Assembly (NCBI GenBank): GCA_019722365.1
Contig: JADFUC010001681.1
Location: 434,001 to 498,000, forward strand
DNA from: Lithospermum erythrorhizon
Lineage: Eukaryota > Streptophyta > Magnoliopsida > Boraginales > Boraginaceae
Direction: 5' to 3'
Length of the DNA stretch: 64,000 bases
Positions 14,689 through 25,125 of the stretch are shown one piece after another. Position numbers and translations under genes: made by a program. Each line of letters opens with the position of its first letter. Within the stretch, counting starts at the first letter, position 1. The notes beneath the pieces were generated by a model, which had not been told where the DNA came from, made no database searches, and saw nothing but the letters and a program-made list of their open reading frames with translations.

Positions 14689-14958
14689 CTAAGAGTAAAG
14701 CCTCGAAAGTTGTTCCCTATAACGACGATTCAAATAATTCTCGAGAATCTCCATAACCGATACGAACTTCTTCATTGCTTCAAGAAGACGACCAAGTTCA
14801 GCTTCTCTTGCTCTTGCTCGTTCTAGCCTCTCCTCGGATTCCTCTAGCCGCCGCCGGAGATTCTCCACAGCCGCCATGTTCTGGTCAACTGTCGCCGTTG
14901 ACTGTGCGGATGTGGTGATGTCGTCCCTTGATGGGGGGCGTTGACCGCCGTAACACAT
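14689..14958 (-). CDS. SKIP34: SKIP34-like small coiled-coil protein, intronless
   Basis: An 89-residue protein starting MCYGGQRPPSRDD. Its middle is a highly charged alpha-helical segment (about residues 29-65, with ENLRRRLEESEERLERARARE) ending in a conserved-looking block with MKKFVSVMEILENYL. I recall this layout from plant SKIP34 proteins, which were named as SKP1-interacting partners in yeast two-hybrid work. The biochemical role is not established, and any link to SCF ubiquitin ligases rests only on the name. A single exon accounts for the whole protein. It is divergent from the ECD gene, whose start is 2.26 kb away. The start is the first ATG of the frame and gives the expected MCYG N-terminus. 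Confidence 0.75.
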   Translation of the reverse strand: MCYGGQRPPSRDDITTSAQSTATVDQNMAAVENLRRRLEESEERLERARAREAELGRLLEAMKKFVSVMEILENYLNRRYREQLSRLYS

Positions 14959-17220
14959 GGTGGTTGGGGTTGGGGGTAGGTGGGTGGGGGTAAAGGCTTT
15001 GTTACCTAAGATTGTATTGTACTACTTTGGTTTGGTTATGGACTGAGAATAGTTGAATTTATTATGGTTTGATTATTTTATTGAATTGAAAAAGGGAAAT
15101 TATTTTTATTTTTAGGAAAAGATAAGAGGCATATTTCATGCATTTATTGCATTAGGGAAACAAAATAAACTATGATCGTAAATTCGTAATAGACAAGTAA
15201 CCAATCATTTATGAGACCACCCCTAATAAAGTCTGAAACAAATTATAGAAGTAATAGTCTTCTCAAAAAATTAAAGTTTTTAGATGTAAATTTCTTTTTG
15301 ATGGAGTTTTGATTAAAAATAAATTTGAAATAAATTATGGAAGTACAGAGTAATAGTTTTCCAAAAAATTAAAATTTTTATAGTATGTAAACTTCTTCTT
15401 AATAGACTTTCGATTCAAGATAAGCTTTAACGAAAAAATATTATTTGATATCAAGTATTTTTTATAATTTAGGATTTAAAATAAGATATGACTGATACTT
15501 TTATATAACGTTCAAATATTAATAACATTTGGAATGTATTAGTAATTATTAGTCAAAACCCAACAACCATTCCACTATATGAAAGATTTTTACATTTTTG
15601 GATTCTAAAATTATGAGATAAAGCAATATATATTAAAAAGAATATACTTAATATATTATTGGTATATTGGTATGGAGTATTTGGTTTCATAAATACGATA
15701 TTGCATTTAATCATTGTTTGTTCGAAGTAGATAGAATCAAACATGTTCCACAAGGTTTTCACATGAATTGGATTGAAGCCATCAAGTACAAAAACAACAC
15801 ATGGTACACAACAACAACAACAAAAAATGTTACAACAATGCCCATCCCGAAAATGATAACAGAAAGAACGAAAACAGCCATTATCTTCAACTATTGGTCT
15901 ACTGTATTGGTGTTACTTCACAATCCTCATACTTTTTTGACAAACGGATTATCTGAAATCAAAACTAGCCTAGACAATAAAACAATATTCCATCCGCATC
16001 AATTTATTCTCGATCGCTAAAAAAAGTACTTCTGGTTAATAAAATAATCGATTGCATAATTTTCAATTTATGTATAGAAATAGACAACCAATGTAAAAAA
16101 TATTTAAAATAATATAAACTTCTACGCAAAAAAGTTTTAGACTTTAATCATGTATCCTTTACGAACCACTGCCACAGCATCATTGTTGATTAGTTACCGA
16201 ATCAAGTCGGACTATGATGTGATTATCATTTACGCTTTTAAACACGCTTTTTTTATGATATTTGTTTTGTGAAAATCGGACAACCCGATTGTTTCATGTA
16301 TCGAACAAGACCCGATACTCGCTCCACCTTAATAAACTTTGTTTCATGTATCTAACAAGACTTGATACTCGCCTCCACCTTTGCACAAACTAACGACGAT
16401 TTGAAATTGGATTTTCTCGAATCGAAAATCGATTATTATCGGATAACTTGTTCCATTCACAACACTAATAATAAATTAACATAAATAAATGTATAATACA
16501 TATTTAGTTTAAAAAAAATTCCCTGAATTTTTGAAAACTTTATTGTTACTTGCCCGAGATCGATATACTGAGTGTTTATCAACTATAAATTTATACTCAA
16601 CCCCAATTTGATAAACCACTACTTGTCAAGCCGGTACCAAATAACTATCCATTCATATCACTTAATATACCGATAAATCATAAATAACTATCCGTAACAT
16701 GGGCTTCAACCGTTAAAGCATTTTAACCACTCACGCCTTCTTGTAGCGTGGATTATAAGATTCACATTTCATACGCCGATACGCCAACGGCATTGCCTCT
16801 GAGCCAAGTACTCCATCATCAACGCGTGAGGCATTCGAGCATGTGCCTCGACGGATCCGTAGCCTACTCCCATACACAAATGCTTCAAAGATAAATTAAA
16901 AAGAATCTCAAGCAACACCGAGACACGATTCCTCGATCTCGAACAATTACTGTCACGCCAGACGAACTCCACGCCGACGCTGCCAGTGACGCATGCCAGC
17001 GACTACCCGACGCATCTAAAGACGTTCCTCGCATGATTCATTTCACGATTTATATTTCTCAAGAGCCTCAATGGTACGAACACACTACGACAGGAAGACG
17101 GTTTGATCCCTTTGACAAATCATAAACGTTCGATGTTTCGAGAACACCAGGACAGTACTAGAATTCACATATCCGTTTCAACAATTTAATCCCCTAAACC
17201 CCACCTTAAACCCCAAAACA
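14959..17220. other. Divergent intergenic region between SKIP34 and ECD
   Basis: It contains the promoters of both flanking genes, AT-rich sequence at 15.0-16.1 kb, a short tandem repeat at 16288-16381, and an unusual CpG-rich stretch at about 16720-17150 that stays nearly open in one plus frame. No known gene was recognised. Just upstream of the ECD ATG the sequence carries C-rich telo-box-like phrases (CCCCTAAACCCC) near 17190, which are common in plant promoters; this is a weak observation. Confidence 0.45.
16288..16381. repeat. Two-copy tandem repeat, about 50-bp period
   Basis: The phrase TTGTTTCATGTATC-AACAAGAC followed by GATACTCGC and TCCACCTT occurs at about 16289 and again at about 16339 with a few substitutions. 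No gene is associated. Confidence 0.7.
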
Positions 17221-20200
17221 ATGTCCTCCAACATCTTCTCCCAAACCTCCCCACCCTGTGACGACGCTGTTTCATACTCACCCACCCCCTCCCTCCCCCC
17301 TACCACCCCCCACCTCCCTCCACACCTCCACCTCCAAATCCTCACTCCATATCCCCCTTCACCACCTCCTACATCTGGCAACACCACCCCTTCACCACCC
17401 CTACCCCTACTCCCACCCCCACCCCCACCTCCATTTGCTCTCCGCTTCGGCGATGTTCTGTTTGACAATGTCGCCTCCTCCTCTTCCACATCTCCCGCGC
17501 TTTCCCCCACCTCTCCATCACCGTCCACGACTCCGACGGAGATTTCCTCCTGATCGAATCCGCCTTCCATCTCCCCCGTTGGATAAACCCCGATGTGGCG
17601 AATAATCGCGTTTTTATTAGGAATTATCGCCTTTGTATTACCCCGATTGATGATTTTAAGGACACTCCTTCATTGATTGATGCGATTGACTATTTGAATA
17701 ATGTGCCCATGGAGCGGTATGTTGCGCCCGAGGCAGTGCAGAAGGCGATTTTGAGTAAGGTGGAGGAGTTTCCTGAAAGGGGGTTGAGGAATGTGCATAG
17801 GGTTAGGGTTAGGGTTCCGGTGCGGGTGGCACAGGTGTTGAAGTTGGAGCCTTGTTTGGTTTCGTTGGCGGTGGAGGGGTTTTATGATAGGGATGTCGAT
17901 GGGATGAAGATGATTGGGACGGGGATGGGGCGGTTTGTACCGAGTGGAAGTTCGGAGGAGCTTGTGAGAGTGTCGGTGAGGATGTCGAGGGCAATGTATG
18001 CGCAGCTTGTGCAGCAGACATTTCAGGCGCCAAAGGGTTACCCGCCGTTGCCACCTAGGAGTGATGTGGAGGCGTATAAGGAGGCGGAGTTGGGGATGAA
18101 GATTTCGTGCGGGTTTGAGATGATGTATCAGTTGAGGAAGAGGGAAGGGGAGGAAGGAACGGGGAGTACGTGGGAGGCGTTTAGACAGAGTATGGAGAGG
18201 AATGGTTACTTTAAAGGGTTGTTGCCTGGATCCAAGGAGTATAAGAGATTGATGAAGAATGTAGAAGGATACTACAGGGATAGTTCAGTGCATTCTAGAG
18301 CTAGGTAAGAAAGATTCATTATGCTAATCTTATTGCTCCTTCAGTTATTAACTTAGTTCTTGGGATTTTTTAGTCTATACTCTATAGTGAAATAGTTTAA
18401 TAGAATTTTCTCAAACTCAAAGTGGTCGATTCGATTCAGTATAAGTTGGTCGATGATCTTCTTACTGTTAACATTTGCTGAATCTATGTCTGATGCTTTA
18501 GAAAGCTCTTGTTTGAGATCAGTTGAATTACATTTCAGGGCCTTTCTCTGTCTTGTATGGTATGTCATTTGAAATTGGTAATTTTTTTATGATTTATGAG
18601 CTTTGATATGCCTGAAGGATGTAAAGATGAGAATGCATAGCACAGAATGAAAGAGAATAGGAAGATAAGAATGCATAGCGCAGAATGAAAGAGAATAGGG
18701 TATTTATTTGCGCAGAATGAAAGAGAATAGGATATATATTTTCTTATTTGCAGATTGTGTTTGTGCCATGGTGGACTTTGTTTCATTAGATAATAGAATT
18801 CATTACCATGCTCAGCAACTTCATTTATTTGGTATCCGGACAGTTCATAACTAATCCTGTTTGTGGTGATTTTGTATTTAATTTCTGGTAATATTGTAAT
18901 TGCAGTGACACGCTGAATGCTCCTGTAAGGCGTATTGACGAGATTCTCGCCCTACCTCATAGTACCGAAGATTTTAAAGGCCAGGACCTTCCTTTATCAG
19001 ATAGTGATTCGTGGCTTTATGATGGGGAAGATGAGTTAAATGCTGCCCTCCAGGACAGACAAAAGGAGATGGAACTCTATGATGCCAAACATAAAAAGAA
19101 ACAGAAGTCAAAGGAACAAGAAGATGGAGGTCCTTCAGCTACTAACAATTTAGATGATTTTAATCTTGAAGAGGTTGCAAAATCTATGCAAGCCTTTGTC
19201 AAGAAAATATCAAGTTATGAAGGAGCAGAGGTTCCAGAGGACTAAGTTAGTCACTTCACTCTCCAAACACCCCCCCTCCGAAATGATAAATTACGCTAGA
19301 GGCTATTAGGCCAGAAATTATTGTGCTTTTATTCTAAAGTGTACATTATGTAATTAATTATTCTGAAGTGTACATTACATACTTAATTATTGTATTTTTT
19401 TTACATTATCTTCGACTTTGCTGATCTTCTGTCTCTGCCTCAATCTCTAATTGCTAATCACACATTCAATTGAATGTGATAAATGTTATTGTTATCTTCC
19501 CATGCCTGCCAATTATTCTCGGACATGAGTTTTTGTTTGCCTCGCCTGAAAAATAAGATAATTAGATGTTGACATGTTGACATAACCCGATTCCTTCCCT
19601 TTCTTATGTATGTTCCTTGCAGGAACTTAAAAGATGTGGACTTTGATGTGGATCGTTTTATGAAAGACATGGAGTCAGTGATGGGACGTCATGCTTCTAA
19701 AGATGACGATTCAGATGATGATATAGAGGATGAGTTATCTTCTGACATGGATTTTGGTTAGTGGTTTGTCTTTCATATGCTTTTAGTGAACTGTGTTTCA
19801 TTCTTGTATTTCATGATTTTTATTTTATCTTTGGTGTTACTTTCAGCTCTTCTTACAAACTTGCCTTTATTCAGTTTGAGTGTATGCCCGTGAGGAAATC
19901 TGATTTACTTCATGAAAATAATGGCATAATCTAAGATCGAACTGCCTATATCTTTTTACAATATGCCACCACCTATTGCTAATATGGTCATTCATAGTGG
20001 TCTGAATGGGAAGTTGCATACTCCCATGCTCTCTTCTTTCAGTAGTAATCTCCACTCACCAACTCGTATGTGCTAGAGTAGTGGCTTATGCAGTTGTGCC
20101 GTACTCATCACTCTGTAGTCATACTTCGTGTGTGATACATTGAGTATTTCTCTCATCATTCTCAGTAATCCTCTGCATCATGAATTGTATAATCTGTTGA

Positions 20201-20953
20201 TTGATGACTAGTCATGTTAGAAGTTTCCTGGTGGTTGAGTATGAAAGGAGAGTGTAGAGGTCGATACTTTCTGTTGTGGAAAATGAGTGATGTATAAATT
20301 TAGATTGTAGTTTGAGAAGCTTCAGTTCTTATTTACCCTCTATCGTAGAGCAACAAAAAATGATACTAGTATTAACTTGTTATTTAAGGATGATACTGAG
20401 CTGCTTGATGAGTTGTTGCTATAACAAGTTATTGATGGGATCGAATGCCATTAGTTCTTGACATGGAGACATTTCCGTTGAAATACATTTGTTCTTGCCG
20501 TGGCCTTTTCTATTTGATGCTCGATTATTACTAAAGGAGAACCCGTATGCAGATGCATCAGAAGATGAGAGTGACATTGAAGATGATGAAAGGGGGGAGG
20601 ATAATTTCATGCATGCATATTCTGATGTCCTGAACAGGGAACTGAAAGATACCACACTTGGTGGTAGCTTCGTCCGAGCAAATGAGAAGCCATTGAACAA
20701 AGATGAGGTTAGATATATTTTCCTGTTTCCAGTATGATCATTAGCGTTACATTTATTGACTTTAAATGCATTGCAGGGAACATCAAATGCTCAAGAAGAT
20801 ATGGAGGAATTCACTCCAGTTGATGTGGATTTCAACCTTGTGAAGAGCTTGCTTGACTCTTTCTCATCCCAACAAGGACTTCCTGGCCCTGCTTCCAATT
20901 TATTGGGACTCATGGATCTCCAACTTCCTCCAGATTCCAGCAAAGGCAAATAA
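17221..20953 (+). CDS. ECD: Ecdysoneless/SGT1 homologue (ECD), five exons, reading frame damaged
   Basis: Homologue of the ECD (human SGT1/ecdysoneless) family, proteins linked in animals and yeast to cell-cycle control and pre-mRNA splicing; the plant role is little studied. Exons: 17221-18304, 18906 to about 19242, 19623-19756, 20553-20707 and 20777-20953. Family blocks visible: SPFTTSYIWQHHPF, LLLFHISRAFP, AFHLPRWINPD, HRVRVRVPV, LVSLAVEGFYDRDVD, LLPGSKEYKRLMKN, RRIDEILALP, WLYDGEDELN, FDVDRFMKDMESVMG, and the C-terminal VDVDFNLVKSLLDS with GLPGPASNLLGLM. From 17480 to the end of exon 1 the frame is continuous. Before that it changes at least three times: the ATG frame, then another for the IWQHH block (about 17358), back for LRFGD (about 17437), then over to the main frame by about 17480, where the intervening DDEWF-type motif is missing. 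Exon 2 runs into TAA at 19243-19245 where a donor is expected. The other exons are clean. It may be a recent pseudogene or contain assembly indels in C-rich DNA. Confidence 0.88.
18636..18732. repeat. Three-copy minisatellite in ECD intron 1
   Basis: The phrase GCAGAATGAAAGAGAATAGG (with A for the leading G in the first copy) occurs three times. The first two copies also share a preceding AGAATGCATAGC block and are about 48 bp apart; the third follows after about 37 bp. Confidence 0.8.
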
Positions 20954-23700
20954 GAAAAAAACTGTATACTCAAATCTTTTTGTTTTCTAGGAAGTAAAAA
21001 TATGTACTATTTATTTGTTAACATTATATACTCTTTTCTTGTGTACTAGTAACGTGATACGTGTTTTTGCACATGAGCATCATTGAAGAGAAAAATAGGT
21101 CTTTATATAATTTTTTTAATACAAACATATAGAAAAATATGAAAAATAAATTATGATAGGGATAAACTTGATTAATTAATACATTGATAACTTCTTTACT
21201 ATTGGTTTTCATTTATTATTATTTCTTGTTCACTTTGCTTTCTTGAATTCTAGTTTTATTATTTGTAATATTTAAGCATATTTTCATATATTGTTTGTGA
21301 AAGCTTTTTCCATAAAATAAATTATTTTCATATAAAATTATGAATTACTTTACCATCAAGTATATTGATATATAACTTTAATTAGATAGGTTACACCTAA
21401 TATTCATATATAAAATATTAATCTTCATGTCTAAGAAAACAAACAAGTATAAAAAATAAATTAATAATGAACGTGTAATGAATGTTAATATCAAGAGTGT
21501 CTTTTTTGTTTGTTATACTTATATTGTCATTAAAACTTAAATATTATATTACTTCTTCATATTTTATTAATTCTAATTTTAGATTTTAAATAACATTCAT
21601 GTTTCATATATATAGATATTGTATATAGATGTAAGATGAATAAGGAGTGCTAGGCAGTTTAATAGTTTTTGACTTTTTGTATATGTACATATAATATTTA
21701 TATAAATTCATTGACTAATTATAAAAAAAAAGTAAAAATAATTGTCACTATATATAAATATATAATCAAATACCTAAATTGAATAATCATTTTCATATAA
21801 AAAGTTAATTATGTATTATTCTATAGATTCAATTTTCATTCAATATTAATTAATACCTAATTATAGATGCGTATGTATTTTACTTCATCATGTCAGAAAG
21901 GAAGATATAAAATAACAAATAAATAAAGCATTTTTTTCAATTTATATCAATAAACGCATAATATTTAAATTGACTTACATATTAGAATAATAATAATTTT
22001 TTAATGATTAATTCTAAAAATATATCTTTTGTATTTATTTCAACTATTTGGTATTTTTCATACAATCAAAAGTATAACCACGATCAATGTTTTAAGTCAT
22101 GATAAATTAAACTTAATTAAATATCAATATTAAATCACAATAACTATTTTTGTTTATTCATCTAGAATAACAAATGAAAAATTAATATAATTTTAAAATC
22201 TCATGTTTTTCTCTGGTGGTTTTCAATGTTTCGATAACTACCTGTAGCTAACTAACAATTATTTGATCAAGAATTGGCCAAACGGGTATTTAAAAAAATT
22301 TATTAGGTGTAAGATAATGCTAGGTTACTTACTAATAATTTCACTATGCTCCAAGATTATTATATTTGCTTGGAAGCTTCCATATGTGCTTCTTTTCATC
22401 TACTTTTAAAAAATATAAGTTTAGTTTCAATTTGATGATTCAAATATAGATGCTCTCAATAGCCTAGTAATAACTTGTATACAAATTATTCTAACAAATA
22501 AAATAATAGTTGATATATTTATCTAATTGGAGTTATTATAAGGTGAATTAAAGAATAGACAAGAAATGATACTTACATGCATGGACAACACATATTATTT
22601 TAAATAACTAAGAAGTGAAATAGTGAAAATTATTTTGAAAAATCATTATAATATCACTCGGCATCCCTGGCATCTCGAATCAACATATACGTTAATCAAG
22701 CACACAAAGAACTCTGCCCGAAAAAAAATACAAAAATTAGAAATTTCAAATAAAGATGACATTTGTTAACATAACTTTCACCTTAAATTAGAGAATACAA
22801 GAAAGCTTTTGTATATATCTTCCATCTTATTTGCATTTTTTCCTTTAACTTTACAACCAAACCGAAAATATCTCTTTCATTAGATATAGATTTTCTTCTT
22901 AGCTCTTCCTCACTTTTTACATGGACAACTAATATATGTGAATACATGCTGATCTTTATGTAACTTCCTAAGAGGTGGAATTGTAATGGTCATGTGTAAT
23001 CCTAAACATTTTAATGAGTTATAATTATCATAAAGTAAAATGAATAAATATCATTAACTTATTTTATTATTCAATTACAATTACTTTTCTTGTATCATTT
23101 TCATTTGGAAGTGAACGATTAGTTTTAATCCCAACAAAAGGAAAAGTAACAACCATCCCTTAACGACGCTTATTAAATCATAAATTAAATAAGATATATA
23201 AATTAACTTTTTGCATCTTATTATTATCTTTATTATCATAATTGTATTAATTATTAGTATAATAAATTGAACATTATTAGTATAATGTATTGAATTCATA
23301 TGTAACTCCAAATAATTAATTGAATATTATTAGTAACTCCAAATAATAATGAGTCATATGTAACTCCATTCAAGACAATTTTTTTGTCAAAAATAATGTA
23401 TCAATTGCACATTATTAGTATAATGAATTAATTGTATAAGTTACTACATATATTACTAATGATTCTGATTTTAGTATTTATCACCATCTATTAATCTAAT
23501 GATTAATATAATTGCATAATAAAGATAATAATAAGATGCATGTAATTAGTTTTTTAAGGAAATATTTTAGTTGGAAGAGAAATATGTTCTTAAAAAGAAA
23601 AGAGGATGTTTTATATAAATTTAAAAGTTATATAAATATAGAGATATTTTAATCATAAGTTAAACATATATCTTTTGTTCAAGTTTTATTTTTAAATAAC
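20954..23700. other. Very AT-rich intergenic DNA downstream of ECD
   Basis: Low-complexity A+T-rich sequence without any credible coding frame. It contains a fold-back inverted repeat at 23212-23540 and local repetitions of AGTAACTCCAAATAAT at 23300-23350. The right edge is set by the start of copia polymerase similarity. Confidence 0.55.
23212..23540. repeat. Inverted repeat (about 48-bp arms), fold-back/MITE-like
   Basis: The left arm begins TGCATCTTATTATTATCTTT at 23212. The reverse complement of the right arm, ending at about 23540, begins with the same 20 bases. Both arms then continue with ATTAT, an AATTGTATTAAT-like phrase and ATTAG. The loop is about 230 bp. No coding capacity is present. 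It could be a non-autonomous element, but no target-site duplication was established. Confidence 0.6.
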
Positions 23701-25125
23701 GGAATGGGAGTCAATTTACTTCCTCTTGCAAGAAAGCTGGGGAGTCGTTGGATCTATAAAAATCAAGTATCGATCGGATGGACAAGTTGAGCGTATAAAG
23801 CTCGGTTGGTTGTGTTCGGAAATCATCAAGTCGGCGCATTGATTATTCAGATACATTTGCCCGTTGCAAAATGGTGACACCGACATTTCTCATTGCCATA
23901 CTGAAAAAGACTGGGAATTACATCAGATGGACGTACATAATGCTTTTCTCGCACGACTTCATGGAAGGAGTTTATACGCGATTCTGGGTTCGAGAAGTAT
24001 CGGTCAAAGTCAAGTGTGTCGGCTATGTGAATCGTTGTATGGTTTAAGCAAGCTGCCGTTGTCGGTTTGCTAAATTGGCCACCAGTAAATATATTGCAGG
24101 CTTTATCTCCCATTATTCTGCTTTACTTCTACCGCCATCGTATGCTCGTCAATGTCTTGGTATATGTGGACGATCTAATTATTTCGGGCAATAATTCGAA
24201 ACAACTTCACATCTTCAAGCAATATCTGAGCTCTTGTTTCAAAATGAAGGATTTGGGTAAGTTGAGGTATTTTTTGGGTATCGAAGAAGACGTAAGCAAT
24301 CAAGGTATTTTTTTTCTCTATCGGGCCGAAGTATGCTTTGGGATATTATTGAATCCGGACTAATGGGGCAAAAACCGGCCGTTGCTCCCCTACGGAGCGT
24401 AATCATCACTGGGTGCTACTACGAGCCCCGCCTGCCGATGGTGGTAACATCGACGCCTCGGTAGGCCGATCAAGTTGTATTTTGGCTTTACTCGACTGCA
24501 TTTGTGTTTTTCAAGATGCTTTTGTCTCGGCTTTACAGCACCGGTAAGGAAGATCATTGGGCAAAGAAATTTCGCTGGGTGGTTCGACATTCAAAGCGGT
24601 CCCCGGGGCAGGTGTATCACAGGCGTGAACTTTAACTGGCAGCTATCGGGACGGAGGACTCGATTAAGCAAAGATGTCCTCGCATTTAGACGACGTTACG
24701 GGTGGATCAGATATCTTCGGGTCTTCACTGCTTTCATGGAAGTCAAGAAACAGATACGTATCTTTTTCCCTCGTTCGAAGCGGAGACGAGCTTTTGAAGC
24801 TAAGGTGACGCATGAAGCTAAAACGGTTGAAAGGTTTGCTGGCAGATGAGGTCGGGGAGGCGTGATAAGCCTATGCGTGTATACCGCGATAGCTGGGCCG
24901 GGCGTTGCATTTGGCTGCAATCCGATGTTTCATGAGCGCCTAAACATATCGTATGGGATTGTCATTTCGTAATGGATGCATGTCAATGTGACCATATCTA
25001 CGCCTCACGACGACTCGGGCCACTGGCCGATTTATTCACTAAATCACCGTGGGACCAACAGCTTGAGTTTTACTCATGTTTCTGGGCATTCAATTTGTAT
25101 GGCCAACTCGTAGGGTGGAAATAAT
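23700..25125 (+). mobile_element. Degenerate Ty1/copia pol fragment (reverse transcriptase to RNase H)
   Basis: Read across all three plus frames, the sequence follows the copia polymerase order. It starts with a GRRWIYKIKYRSDGQ-like block near 23745-23790. Next come the reverse-transcriptase phrase ELHQMDVHNAFL (about 23915), VCRLCESLYGL (about 24017), the catalytic-site block VLVYVDDLIISGN (about 24152) and the KMKDLGKLRYFLGIE block (about 24243). A GAKP-type segment follows near 24365. The RNase H end has SWKSRN-like (about 24737), a HIVWDCHF-like phrase (about 24945) and GPLADLFTK (about 25018). Frameshifts and stops interrupt every long frame, so it is a fossil. No gag or flanking LTR pair was identified; C-to-T changes are frequent. 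Confidence 0.85.

Noticed and set aside
17178..17605. Minus-strand glycine-rich frame and an alternative plus proline-rich frame over ECD exon 1
   Set aside because: They arise from the C-rich composition of the exon; only pieces of the other frames match the ECD family.
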